Shown here one piece after another: positions 31,768 through 41,665 of a stretch of DNA of 41,665 bases; the first letter of the stretch is position 1, and each line of letters opens with the position of its first letter. The notes beneath the pieces were generated by a model. It did no database searches. It saw only the letters and a program-made list of their open reading frames with translations, and was not told the origin of the DNA. The DNA lies in NCBI GenBank assembly GCA_964511575.1, contig CAZEFM010000029.1:1-41665 (forward strand), given 5' to 3'. Position numbers and translations under genes: made by a program. Source of the stretch: CALKHT01 sp964511575. GTDB lineage: Bacteria > Planctomycetota > Phycisphaerae > Phycisphaerales > Phycisphaeraceae.

Positions 31768-32718
31768 ATGGCTGTCAAGTTTCAGGACTATTACCAGGTG
31801 CTCGGCGTCAAACGCGACGCCTCCGCGGATGAGATCCAGCGTGCCTACCGCAAGCTGGCGCGCCAATACCATCCCGACGTCAACAAAGCCCCCGAGGCCG
31901 CCGAAAAGTTCAAGCAGATCGGCGAAGCCTACGAGGTGCTCAAAGACCCCGAGAAACGCAAAAAATACGACGCCCTCGGTGCCAGCTGGCGACAGGGACA
32001 GGACTTCCGACCGCCCCCCGAATGGCAGCAGTTCCAGTTCCGACAGCGACCCGGCGCAGGCGGCTTCCAGTTCAGCCCCGAAGGGTTCAGCGACTTCTTC
32101 GAAATGTTCTTCGGCGGAGCGCGACGCGGACAGCCCGGCTTCGACACCGATCACGCCGACCCCTTCGCCCAGTTCCAGCAGCGCGCCCACGCCAAACGCC
32201 AACCCGCACGCGCCGAAGCCAACATCACCATCGGGCTCGAGGAAGCCTACCACGGCTCAACGCGATCCCTCACCCTCCAGACCCCCGATGGAGCGACGCG
32301 CAACATCGATGTCAAAATCCCGCCCGGCACCACCGACGGCTCACGCATCCGACTGCGAGGCCAGGGCGCCGACGGCGGCGACCTCCTGCTCAAAATCAAC
32401 CTCGCGCCCCACCCGCGCTTCGAAGTCGCCGGACACGACCTCACCACCGAACTGCGCATCAGCCCCTGGGAAGCTGCCCTCGGCGCCAAGGTCCCCGTCC
32501 ACACCCTCGATGGCACGCTCAACGTCACCGTCCCCCCCGGCGCAAGCAGCGGCGCACGACTCCGACTCGCCGGCCAGGGCCTGCCCAAACGCGGCAAGGA
32601 ACGAGGCGACCTCTTCGTCCGACTCAAAATCGTCGTCCCCAAAACCCTCAGCCCCAAAGAACGCGAACTCTACGAAAAAATGAAAGCCGAGTCCGAGTTC
32701 AACCCCAGACCCGATTAA
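31768..32718 (+). CDS. CbpA-type J-domain co-chaperone
   Basis: 316 residues. The N-terminal J domain (5-70) has the DnaK-stimulating HPD at 35-37 and the helix IV pattern KDPEKRKKYDALG. A Gly/Phe/Gln-rich linker (~75-140) contains FSDFFEMFFGG. Two C-terminal substrate-binding barrels follow (~150-305) with VKIPPGTTDGSRIRLRGQG and VTVPPGASSGARLRLAGQG. There is no CxxCxGxG zinc region, so it is a class B J protein like CbpA rather than DnaJ. ClpB follows after 78 bases on the same strand; together with DnaK such proteins pull apart aggregates. Confidence 0.93.
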   Translation: MAVKFQDYYQVLGVKRDASADEIQRAYRKLARQYHPDVNKAPEAAEKFKQIGEAYEVLKDPEKRKKYDALGASWRQGQDFRPPPEWQQFQFRQRPGAGGFQFSPEGFSDFFEMFFGGARRGQPGFDTDHADPFAQFQQRAHAKRQPARAEANITIGLEEAYHGSTRSLTLQTPDGATRNIDVKIPPGTTDGSRIRLRGQGADGGDLLLKINLAPHPRFEVAGHDLTTELRISPWEAALGAKVPVHTLDGTLNVTVPPGASSGARLRLAGQGLPKRGKERGDLFVRLKIVVPKTLSPKERELYEKMKAESEFNPRPD

Positions 32719-32796
32719 CAGCCGGGCACGGATAAAGGCAGGAGTTTGGAGAGCGTTTTATTTAGACAGGCAGGATGACTTTCCCCCGGAGGCGCC

Positions 32797-35418
<2,622 letters not shown>

Positions 35419-35430
35419 TGCGCGCAATCG

Positions 35431-35459
35431 AAAGCCCGGGGTAGCCATCCCCGGGCTTT
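35431..35459. terminator. Bidirectional hairpin terminator, CCCGGGG family copy H3
   Basis: A perfect 11-bp stem (35431-35441 with 35449-35459), with a 7-base loop and T or A ends on both sides, lies between the convergent clpB and methyltransferase genes. It is the most intact member of the CCCGGGG family seen at 5206, 5617, 31546 and 36476. Confidence 0.75.
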
Positions 35460-35494
35460 CAGTTTCATTCCGAAGCGCGACGCGCCATGGAGTC

Positions 35495-36280
35495 TCAAAC
35501 CTCCGCCAGCTTGCGCGCAATCATCGCGACGTAGTGCAACTCCTCCCCGCGCGCCGACAACCGGTGGCAGTATCGGCGATACGCCTGAATCTGAATCGCG
35601 CCGCTGCGAATCAGTTCGCGAATCAACCCCGCAAAACCGCTGGGGTCCTCATCCTCGCTCAGAAAGCTTTCCTTGATCGTGAACGCCAGCCACCCGTTGT
35701 GCTCGATGAAACGGCAGGCGTTGATGAACGCTTCGGGTGGAATGTCGCCGTAACCCAGCGCCGCCACGACGCTCAGACAGTTGAACTGCTCCCGCGCCAG
35801 CGCTTCCTCCTGTTCGGGTGACAGATCGGTCAGGTCGGCGATGTGATAATCGCTGTAAACGTCCGGCCGATCGCGCAGCGTCGCCTCGCGCGCCTCGTCG
35901 ATGATGTCGACGCCCACGACGTGTGGCACGCCGATCTTCCGCAGTGTTTCGCCCACCATGCCGTTGCCCGCGCCCACATCCAGCACGCGCAGATCCTCCG
36001 GCGACTGCGTGAAATCCGACATCACATCGTCCAGCAGATTCACCACCCGATCGGGTGAACAGCACTTCAGCCGGCGATAGAACAACGCTTCGTAAAGTCC
36101 CGGCACGTTGTACAGCTCGTGATAGTTGTGGAACCGAAAGCGCTGCCATCGGCCGTTGAGCTGCACTTCGCACCACTCCTCATCCTGGTCCATGCCCTGT
36201 CCTTCCTGCGGAAAACGCAGGGCGAATCGGTCCGGCTTGTGATGGGTCGACGTGTGGCTCTGCGGTCGAGCATCCTTCAT
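35495..36280 (-). CDS. Class I SAM-dependent methyltransferase
   Basis: 261 residues. After an unrecognised N-terminal ~110 residues (RWQRFRFHNYHELYNVPGLYEALFYRRLK) comes the SAM-binding motif I VLDVGAGNGMVGE, motif II VVGVDIIDEA, and FNCLSVVAALGYGDIPPEAF. Late strands (GWLAFTIKESFLSEDE, RRYCHRLSARGEELHYVA) fit a small-molecule methyltransferase. The pattern resembles methyltransferases whose reports use the phrase TPR-like, but no TPR is present here. The substrate is unknown. ATG 36280 has AGGAG eight bases upstream; the longer frame is rejected. The 258 bases upstream hold hairpin H4 and otherwise AT-richer sequence with nothing recognisable. Confidence 0.82.
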   Translation of the reverse strand: MKDARPQSHTSTHHKPDRFALRFPQEGQGMDQDEEWCEVQLNGRWQRFRFHNYHELYNVPGLYEALFYRRLKCCSPDRVVNLLDDVMSDFTQSPEDLRVLDVGAGNGMVGETLRKIGVPHVVGVDIIDEAREATLRDRPDVYSDYHIADLTDLSPEQEEALAREQFNCLSVVAALGYGDIPPEAFINACRFIEHNGWLAFTIKESFLSEDEDPSGFAGLIRELIRSGAIQIQAYRRYCHRLSARGEELHYVAMIARKLAEV

Positions 36281-36475
36281 CAGGTGTTCTCCTCGAAGCG
36301 TTAACAATGCACCAACGATCGCCCTGCGAGCAGCGTCTGAACACAAAACCGCCTCAAATGGAAACGGAAAATCGTTGGCCGAGATATGCCTGCCCACCTT
36401 AAGGATTCAATGCGCGATGTCAAATGAAATCGGAAAATACATCGAATTTCCCGATAAAATCACGCTAATTCCGCG

Positions 36476-36503
36476 CCCCGGGGATCGCCAGCCCCGGGCT
36501 TTA
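36476..36503. repeat. CCCGGGG hairpin repeat, copy H4
   Basis: CCCGGGG (36478-36484) and CCCCGGG (36493-36499) enclose ATCGCCAG, followed by CTTTAT. It lies 36 bases past the stop of the minus-strand yraN gene and could terminate it. Confidence 0.6.
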
Positions 36504-36538
36504 TCTCCCGCGTGCGTGCGCTGTTGTGTTTGTTCCCT

Positions 36539-36943
36539 TCACCCACGCGAATCAAACGCATGCACATGATGACGCACCACAGCCGGCGCATTCGCCGCAA
36601 TCTCCACCGCGATCACATCAAAGCGCAGCGGTCGATCGATCAGGTTGTGCCGTCGTACAAACTGCGTTGCCAGCGTGATGAGCTTGCGCCGTTTCGCTTT
36701 CGTCACGTGCATCTCGGGCGTGAACCGCTGCGACGCCGAGGCGCTCGCCTTGACCTCCACGATCACGATCGTGCGACCATCCGGCGCTTGCGCAACAATG
36801 TCGATCTCCCCGAGTCGACTGCGCACGTTGCGTGCCAGAATCGTGTAGCCCTGTTCGCGCAGATGATCGGCTGCGCGATCTTCGCCGCGATCGCCCGTCG
36901 AGCGTGAACGCCAGCGATGGAGGATGCGCCGCAGAAGGGACAT
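36539..36943 (-). CDS. yraN: YraN family (UPF0102) nuclease-fold protein
   Basis: 134 residues. It shows the restriction-endonuclease-like pattern of the family: GDRGEDRAADHLREQGY, ILARNVRSRLGEIDIVA with the acidic E-x-D, IVIVEVKA, and KRRKLITLATQF. The E/D/E-x-K arrangement suggests a metal-dependent nuclease of the Holliday-junction resolvase-like fold; the cellular role is not established. It starts 30 bases after the stop of the PpiC-like gene on the same strand, so the two are probably co-transcribed. No ribosome site precedes ATG 36943. Confidence 0.9.
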   Translation of the reverse strand: MSLLRRILHRWRSRSTGDRGEDRAADHLREQGYTILARNVRSRLGEIDIVAQAPDGRTIVIVEVKASASASQRFTPEMHVTKAKRRKLITLATQFVRRHNLIDRPLRFDVIAVEIAANAPAVVRHHVHAFDSRG

Positions 36944-36973
36944 GATGAAGAAGCGGATGGAGCCGAAGTCGAG

Positions 36974-38098
36974 TTACTGCCCCGCGACGGCGTCGGTCTG
37001 GAGATAGCGCGCCACGACGATCGCCAGCACGCGGTCGGTCATTTCCTCGATCGAGGTGTAGCTGCCGCGTTCCAGCAGTTGCTCGCGGTATTGCAGCGTG
37101 AGGCGCTGCTTCTGATCGCGGAAGAGCTTCTGCTCGATTTCCAGTTGCGCCTCGCGCAGCGTCTTGCTCACGCCCGGTTTCAGGTCGTCGATGTACACCC
37201 ACGCCGGCTGGTTGCCGATGGTCACGCGCTGCGTGTGTTCGCCGGCTTTGAGCGAGAGAATCTGCTTGTTGATCGCATCATCCCCGAAGAACACTTCGCT
37301 GGATTCATCCTCGATGAACATGCCCCCGCGATCGGGTTGGCGGGCGTTGTATCGCGCATCGGAAGCGATTTCGATGAACGACTTGCCGGATGCCAGCAGA
37401 CGGTCGATTTCATCGGCCATGCCGTCCTGCGCGAGGATGAGACGCAGCGTGCGTCGCGGCGGGGCGTTGTATTCCTGCGGGTTCTCGTGGTAGTACTTTT
37501 CGATGTCCTTGCGGCGGACGTGAATCTTCGGGTCGATCTTCATCGCCATCAGACGGCTGACCAGCAGTTCCGAGCGGTAATCCTCCAGAAGCTGATCGAG
37601 CGTTTTGTCGTGGCGACGCTTGGCTTCCTCTTCCGCGACCATGACGGACCCGCCGCCCAGCTTGCGCAGCAGCTCCTTGCGACGTTCTTCCACGAGATGA
37701 CGCAGATAGAGCAGTTCCTGTGCGTTAAGGTCGCGTTCCGCTTCGGCGATGAAGAGACGCTCGGTGACGATGGTGTTGAGTCGGCGAAGAATCGCCTCGC
37801 GCGCCAGTTCGCGGAAGACGCGAGGCCGCTCCGACTGCGACAGACGCTCCAGCGTCGGGTGCATGTCCGCCAGGACGGTGTTGACGTAGATGGCGTGGCC
37901 GTTGACCTGCCCGACCATGCCATCCAACGGCAGGCGGTCCAGTCGCGTGACCGTCGGCTGGGGCGCCTGCTCCATCGCATGGGGTTGGACCGGCAGGACC
38001 GGCGGCTGCCAGGTCGGCTGCTTGTCGGCGCAGCCCCACATCGTGGCCATCCCTGCCACCACCATCCAACGCGCTGTTCGGGTCCGTCCTATAAGCAT
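36974..38098 (-). CDS. SurA/PpiC-like lipoprotein (parvulin-type chaperone)
   Basis: 374 residues. The lipoprotein signal ends VVAGMATMWGC (C23). A SurA-like helical region follows (~60-215) with NGHAIYVNTVL and RVFRELAREAILRRLNTIVTERL, then a parvulin-like segment (~215-310) with RRTLRLILA, FIEIASDARYNARQPDRGGMF and VFFGDDAINKQILSLKAGEHT. A C-terminal helix (LREAQLEIEQKLFRDQKQRL) closes it. The order is that of SurA/PrsA proteins that assist folding outside the cytoplasm. The isomerase core is weakly conserved, so a chaperone without isomerase activity is possible. ATG 38098 starts the signal; TACACT lies six bases upstream on the minus strand. Confidence 0.82.
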   Translation of the reverse strand: MLIGRTRTARWMVVAGMATMWGCADKQPTWQPPVLPVQPHAMEQAPQPTVTRLDRLPLDGMVGQVNGHAIYVNTVLADMHPTLERLSQSERPRVFRELAREAILRRLNTIVTERLFIAEAERDLNAQELLYLRHLVEERRKELLRKLGGGSVMVAEEEAKRRHDKTLDQLLEDYRSELLVSRLMAMKIDPKIHVRRKDIEKYYHENPQEYNAPPRRTLRLILAQDGMADEIDRLLASGKSFIEIASDARYNARQPDRGGMFIEDESSEVFFGDDAINKQILSLKAGEHTQRVTIGNQPAWVYIDDLKPGVSKTLREAQLEIEQKLFRDQKQRLTLQYREQLLERGSYTSIEEMTDRVLAIVVARYLQTDAVAGQ

Positions 38099-38104
38099 GG
38101 CGAT

Positions 38105-38110
38105 AGTGTA
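38105..38110 (-). promoter_or_regulatory. -10-like hexamer six bases before the PpiC-like gene
   Basis: On the minus strand TACACT is followed by six bases and ATG 38098, with no Shine-Dalgarno between. No clear -35 is visible. Confidence 0.3.
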
Positions 38111-38214
38111 ACGTGAGCCGGGGTGACGGGGTAGGGGAGCTGTTTGCACGCCCGAAGCAGCAGGAAAAGGCCAACGCGATCCATCGTGCCGCTTCACCGT
38201 GTCGCTTCACCCGT

Positions 38215-39978
38215 TCAGAGGGGTGACGTCGCAACCGTTTCGTCGGCTGCTGGCGCGCTCGCATCGCTCTTTTTGCAGCGTCGGATGGTGAAGTGGAAGC
38301 AACTGCCCTTGCCCGGTTCGCTTTCGACCCAGATGCGTCCGCCGTAACACTCGACGATGGTTTTGACACCCGCGAGTCCGACGCCGCGCCCCGGCACATC
38401 GCGCCTGCCATCCTGTCGGCCCCGGGTGAAAACCTGGAAGATGCGTTGCTGGTCGTTCTCCGCGATGCCCGGGCCGGTGTCCGCAACGGTGAAGTGCCAG
38501 AAGTCCGGCTCGGTGACACAGGCGACGGTGATGCGTTTCACCGGCGCATCGCCCATGTATTTGGTGGCGTTGTCGAGCAGGTTCTGAAACACCTGCCGCA
38601 TGCGGTTGCGATCCGCCATGAGTGTGGGCAGCGTTTCATCGATCTGCAGGGTGATGCCGCGACGTTCCAGGTCGAACGCGAGGTTGTCGCGGATCTGCGC
38701 GATCAGCGCGTTGAGGTCGACGGCTTCGCGTTTGCTGGGTCGGGCGCGCAGTTGCGACAGTTCGAGCAGGTCGCCGAGGAGGTCGGACTGCGTTTTGACG
38801 TTGGCGCTGATGCGTTCGAGCTTGGTGAGCACATCGTCGGTAAGCGATTCGCGGTGCTTCAGAAGGAGCATGCGCGCCATGCCGCCGATGTTGCGCAGGG
38901 GCGCGTTCAGGTCGTGGCTGACGGCGCGGAGGAACTCGTTCTTGTCCTTGATTTCCTCCTCGAGGCGCTGCTTGGCCTGCTGCAGTTCGGCGGTGCGGTG
39001 TTCGACCTGCTGTTCGAGCAGATCATTGGCGCGTTGCAGTCGCAGGCGCGCGGCATAGAGGCTGCGTGCCATGTGGTTGAAGGTGTGGGTGAGCATGCCC
39101 ACTTCATCGCGGGTGGTGGTGGTGACCATCTCGGGGCGTTCGCCGGCGCCCAATCGTGATGCCGCCACCAGCAGTTCGCGCAACGGCTTGACCCACCGTC
39201 GCACGACGAGCAGCACCGCTGGAAGCATGGCGACGCACGTCGCGCCGGCGGCGATGAGCTGCCACCCCACCAGGTGCGCCAACGTGGACACCATCCGCGG
39301 GTCGCGCATCGCGAGGATCACCGAACCCTGAAGCTGACGCGGCTGGCGCGGCTCATCAGGAATGAGGCGGCTGGCGCGCGGCAGGTTCCAGATGGGAAGC
39401 TGGCAGACGACCAGATCGCCCGTTTCGGTGGGGAAGATGGGCACACCCATTTCGCGGGTGGCGGCCTCACCGCTGCGCATCCGCCACAGTTCGTAAGCGG
39501 TCCATGCGTGTTCGTCGTTGCTGTAGTCGAAGCAGACGCGGCCGTCACGGTCGATCACCTGGGCAAACGCGACGCGGTTGTCCAGCGCCAGCGCTTCGAG
39601 GGTGGCGGTGGGGTTGTGGGTCAGGTCGGCGTCGACACGGTCGATGACGCTGACCGCCAGGGCGCGACCGGCGTCGGCGGCGGCCTCGGCGAGGCTCGTG
39701 CTCAGCGCGTGCCGGGCGATGCCGCTCGTCCATGCGGCACAAAGCAGTGTGGGGGTGAGCGCGAGGACGAAGGTCCAGATGAGCAGCCGCAGTTCCATGC
39801 CTGCGCGTGGCCGGGTTGTTGGCTCGCGTGCCGTTGCAACCGCGGGTTGTGGATCTCTATTTGCCATGGCGCGTACAGCAAAGCCCCGGCCGCGCGTACC
39901 CGCCGCGCAGTCCACCGGTTGCTCCATCGGCTCGATCCACAGGCGAGTTGAGGAGCGAGGGCGGCGAAGGTGCGGCAT
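38215..39978 (-). CDS. Membrane sensor histidine kinase with HAMP domain
   Basis: 587 residues from ATG 39978; ATG 39867 (MANRD) and 39798 (MELRLL) are other possible starts and none has a good ribosome site. A membrane helix (LIWTFVLALTPTLLCAAW) precedes an external sensor region of about 160 residues (VDADLTHNP to ILAMRDPRM). A second helix (GATCVAMLPAVLLVVRRW), HAMP (PLRELLVAASRLGAGE, DEVGMLTHTFNHMARSL), and a coiled coil follow. HisKA carries its histidine in RAVSHDLNAPL, and HATPase has FQNLLDNATKY, DTGPGIA and GRGVGLAGVK. No response regulator is adjacent. It is divergent from the lipoprotein gene at 40021, 42 bases away. Confidence 0.88.
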   Translation of the reverse strand: MPHLRRPRSSTRLWIEPMEQPVDCAAGTRGRGFAVRAMANRDPQPAVATAREPTTRPRAGMELRLLIWTFVLALTPTLLCAAWTSGIARHALSTSLAEAAADAGRALAVSVIDRVDADLTHNPTATLEALALDNRVAFAQVIDRDGRVCFDYSNDEHAWTAYELWRMRSGEAATREMGVPIFPTETGDLVVCQLPIWNLPRASRLIPDEPRQPRQLQGSVILAMRDPRMVSTLAHLVGWQLIAAGATCVAMLPAVLLVVRRWVKPLRELLVAASRLGAGERPEMVTTTTRDEVGMLTHTFNHMARSLYAARLRLQRANDLLEQQVEHRTAELQQAKQRLEEEIKDKNEFLRAVSHDLNAPLRNIGGMARMLLLKHRESLTDDVLTKLERISANVKTQSDLLGDLLELSQLRARPSKREAVDLNALIAQIRDNLAFDLERRGITLQIDETLPTLMADRNRMRQVFQNLLDNATKYMGDAPVKRITVACVTEPDFWHFTVADTGPGIAENDQQRIFQVFTRGRQDGRRDVPGRGVGLAGVKTIVECYGGRIWVESEPGKGSCFHFTIRRCKKSDASAPAADETVATSPL

Positions 39979-39984
39979 GGTGAC

Positions 39985-40013
39985 TTCACATAGGTGGGGG
40001 AGTTGGCTAGACT
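39985..40013 (+). promoter_or_regulatory. Sigma-70-like promoter giving a near-leaderless transcript
   Basis: TTCACA (39985-39990) and TAGACT (40008-40013) are exactly 17 bases apart. The GTG start codon begins at 40021, seven bases after the -10, so the transcript should begin at or one base before it. Confidence 0.55.
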
Positions 40014-40020
40014 GCCTGCC

Positions 40021-40635
40021 GTGAAGCGAAGCGGTGACTTTCTGTTTTCCGGCGGCCGACGACTGTTGGCGCTGCTTTGGGTTGTGGCGGCGCTTGGCGG
40101 TTGTGCGGTTCAGCCGGTGGCACAACCCGTCGCGGTCACGGCGGAGGATTACCCGCGCGTGTTCGAGGCGGGGGTGCAGGCGCTGCGCGATCTGGGGTTT
40201 GAGGTCGACCGGCAGGATTACCGTTTCGGCGTGGTGACGAGCAAGCCGCTGGGCGCGCCGTCGCTGTTGGAGCCGTGGAACCGCACCAACACCACCGGCG
40301 GGCAGATGGTGGAAAGCACGTTGAACGATCAGCGTCGCACGGTTCGGATTCAACTGGAGCCGCGCGATGGCGCATCGGACGACGCTTCCGATGCGTCGGT
40401 TGCGGCGGTGGGAACGGGGGACTACCAGGTTCGCGTGGAGGTGGTGGTGGAACGTCGGCAGACGCCGGGTCGTCGGCTGACGCGTTCGACTTCGCGCCCC
40501 CGCATGTACAACCGTTTGCGCGAGGTGCCCACCCACCTGCGGGAGATGGGCGTGCCGCGCACCTACTGGATGCCCATCGGTCGCGACGAGCAACTCGAAG
40601 CGCGACTGCTGGCGATGATGACTTCCAACGACTGA
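40021..40635 (+). CDS. Small hypothetical lipoprotein
   Basis: 204 residues. The signal peptide has a basic start (MKRSGDF), a hydrophobic core LLALLWVVAALGGC and a lipobox cysteine near residue 29. The mature part starts with a Val/Pro/Gln stretch and contains YPRVFEAGVQALRDLGFEVDRQDYRFGVVTSKPLG, seen here as the segments YPRVFEAGVQALRDLGFEVD and FGVVTSKPLG. That pattern, helix then a strand pair, is typical of small envelope lipoproteins with an amyloid-precursor-like or BON-like alpha/beta fold, but no family is assigned. An Arg-rich patch (RRQTPGRRLTRSTSRPRMYNR cut at several basic residues) lies near 150-170. The GTG at 40021 follows the promoter by seven bases. Confidence 0.78.
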   Translation: MKRSGDFLFSGGRRLLALLWVVAALGGCAVQPVAQPVAVTAEDYPRVFEAGVQALRDLGFEVDRQDYRFGVVTSKPLGAPSLLEPWNRTNTTGGQMVESTLNDQRRTVRIQLEPRDGASDDASDASVAAVGTGDYQVRVEVVVERRQTPGRRLTRSTSRPRMYNRLREVPTHLREMGVPRTYWMPIGRDEQLEARLLAMMTSND

Positions 40636-40695
40636 CCGGCGGCTTCCGCGTTGACGGAAGCGTGCCATCCCTTGCACCTTTTTTAACGGAACGCC

Positions 40696-41598
40696 ATGAC
40701 TGTTGCTTCTTCCCGGTTGACGCTGCGCCTCGGACACTCGCCTGATCCCGATGACGCGTTCATGTGGTTTCCGCTGGCGAACATGACGACGACGGGTGGC
40801 GAGCAGTTGTCGCCCAAGATCGACACCGGGCCTTACGACTTCATCCACGTGCTGGAGGACATTCAGTCGCTGAACCAGCGCAGCGAGCAGGGGGAGCTGG
40901 AGATCACGGCGATTTCGATCCACCAGTACCCCTACGTGGCGGACAAGTACGCGCTGACGAGCTGCGGGTCGTCGATGGGTGATGGTTACGGCCCGATGGT
41001 GGTGGCGCGCGGGGATCGCAAGCTGACGACGGGTGATCTCAAGAACGTGAAGATCGCGGTGCCGGGCGAGCGGACGACGGCGTTTCTGGCGTTGTCGCTG
41101 CTGCTGGGCGAGCGGGTTCCCAACTACGAAGTGGTGATGTTCGATGAGATCATCCCCGCGGTGGTGGAGGGCAAATTCGATGCGGGGCTGATCATTCACG
41201 AGGGTCAGCTGACGTACGGCAACAACGGTCTGGAATGCGTGATGGACCTGGGCAAGTGGTGGGGCGAGACGCGCCAGTTGCCGCTGCCTCTGGGGGGGAA
41301 CGCGATTCGCCGTGACCTTGGCGCGCACATGCGGCCGATCTGCACGGTGCTGTTGAATTCGATTCGTTATGCGCTGGAGCATCGAGCAGCCTCGGTGGCG
41401 TATGCGTTGAACTATGCGCGCGACATGGGCAGCGATCTGGCGGACGAGTTCGTGGGGATGTATGTGAATCAATGGACGCTGGACTACGGTGACAAGGGTC
41501 GCGAAGCGGTGCGACGTCTGTTGAAGGAAGCGGCGGATGCGGGGTTGTGCCCGGATGCGGGGGCGGTGGATTTTGTGGAGCCGGAGGAGGGGGAGTAG
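40696..41598 (+). CDS. mqnD: 1,4-dihydroxy-6-naphthoate synthase (menaquinone, futalosine pathway)
   Basis: 300 residues. MqnD converts cyclic dehypoxanthinyl futalosine to 1,4-dihydroxy-6-naphthoate in the alternative menaquinone route. The family start LRLGHSPDPDDAFMWFPL is clear, followed by ISIHQYPYVADKYALTSCGS, KIAVPGERTTAFL, VVMFDEIIPAVVEGKFDAGLIIHEGQLTY (shown as FDEIIPAV and AGLIIHEGQ) and LPLPLGGNAIRRDLG. The fold is that of a periplasmic-binding-type protein but there is no signal peptide, so it is cytoplasmic. It indicates menaquinone made by the futalosine route, known from planctomycetes among others. No other mqn gene is in the window. A seven-base tandem array begins seven bases after the stop. 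Confidence 0.93.
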   Translation: MTVASSRLTLRLGHSPDPDDAFMWFPLANMTTTGGEQLSPKIDTGPYDFIHVLEDIQSLNQRSEQGELEITAISIHQYPYVADKYALTSCGSSMGDGYGPMVVARGDRKLTTGDLKNVKIAVPGERTTAFLALSLLLGERVPNYEVVMFDEIIPAVVEGKFDAGLIIHEGQLTYGNNGLECVMDLGKWWGETRQLPLPLGGNAIRRDLGAHMRPICTVLLNSIRYALEHRAASVAYALNYARDMGSDLADEFVGMYVNQWTLDYGDKGREAVRRLLKEAADAGLCPDAGAVDFVEPEEGE

Positions 41599-41602
41599 TA
41601 GG

Positions 41603-41665
41603 TATTAGTGATTAGTGATTAGTGATTAGTGATTAGTGATTAGTGATTAGTGATTAGTGATTAGT
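41603..41665. repeat. TTAGTGA heptamer tandem array, continuing past the window
   Basis: There are about 8.7 perfect copies of TTAGTGA from 41605 to the window edge. The same unit, decayed, occurs at the end of the permease gene near 25676-25690 on the minus strand. There are no spacers, so it is not a CRISPR array. Confidence 0.95.

Noticed and set aside
32719..32796. CIRCE heat-shock operator before clpB
   Set aside because: The inverted repeat TTAGCACTC...GAGTGCTAA is not present.
40642..40684. Rho-independent terminator between the lipoprotein gene and mqnD
   Set aside because: A GCTTCCG/CGGAAGC hairpin exists, but the T-run begins 17 bases after the stem, too far for a normal terminator.
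39979..41472. Upstream extension of the sensor kinase frame to 41472
   Set aside because: The extension is antisense to mqnD and the lipoprotein gene and has no domain; the kinase starts near 39978 or further downstream.
41603..41665. Possible CRISPR array
   Set aside because: The units are seven bases with no spacers.

Overview
The window is high-GC bacterial DNA that looks like a member of the Planctomycetota, most likely class Phycisphaerae. That placement is inference from gene content: a MoxR/DUF58/von Willebrand (VWA) cluster, a DUF6807 (PmoA-like) secreted protein, the futalosine-route menaquinone enzyme MqnD, an excisionase-type HTH fused to a receiver domain, many lipoproteins, and intergenic DNA full of short repeats. 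No rRNA, tRNA, CRISPR array, IS element or phage gene was seen. No gene-free stretch exceeds 300 bases; the longest gaps (31484-31767, 23298-23565, 36281-36538, 2774-3008) hold repeats or promoter-like sequence.

Layout. 1-2049 encodes a MurJ lipid II flippase joined to an N-terminal VanZ-like membrane region that enters from outside the window. 2195-2773(-) is an HTH-receiver regulator. 3009-4532(+) holds two hotdog dehydratases around a long acyl carrier protein. 4617-5577(-) holds two small hypotheticals, one a lipoprotein. Next come thpR, an LDH/MDH-like dehydrogenase, a zinc-ribbon protein and lysA. 9174-14445(+) is a three-gene phosphorelay (PAS kinase, double receiver, receiver-PAS-GAF-HisKA_2 kinase), followed by a NifS/IscS cysteine desulfurase.

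15863-23297(-) is the MoxR cluster, transcribed leftwards: a large VWA/glutamine-amidotransferase-like membrane protein, MoxR ATPase, DUF58 protein, BatA-like VWA protein. 23566-28119(-) is an iron(III)-type ABC importer (binding lipoprotein, double permease, ATPase); the ATPase frame continues without a stop through a lipoprotein signal into a six-bladed NHL propeller. 28246-31483(-) holds a membrane-anchored coiled-coil protein and the DUF6807 protein. 31768-35418(+) is a CbpA-type J protein followed by the ClpB disaggregase. 35495-39978(-) holds a methyltransferase, YraN, a SurA/PpiC-like lipoprotein and a sensor kinase. 40021-41598(+) holds a small lipoprotein and MqnD.

The most unusual content is non-coding. 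Spaces between genes are packed with several repeat families: arrays with a strict seven-base period but differing units; elements with long inverted arms of the type CCACGGATGAACAC that fill gaps from stop codon to near the next start; a CCCGGGG hairpin family; and a hairpin pair flanking the dehydrogenase. Several run into genes and supply stop codons and last residues. The G/C strand bias of the plus strand also changes along the window independently of gene direction, suggesting an inverted block of roughly 24-37 kb. All counts and alignments were made by eye.
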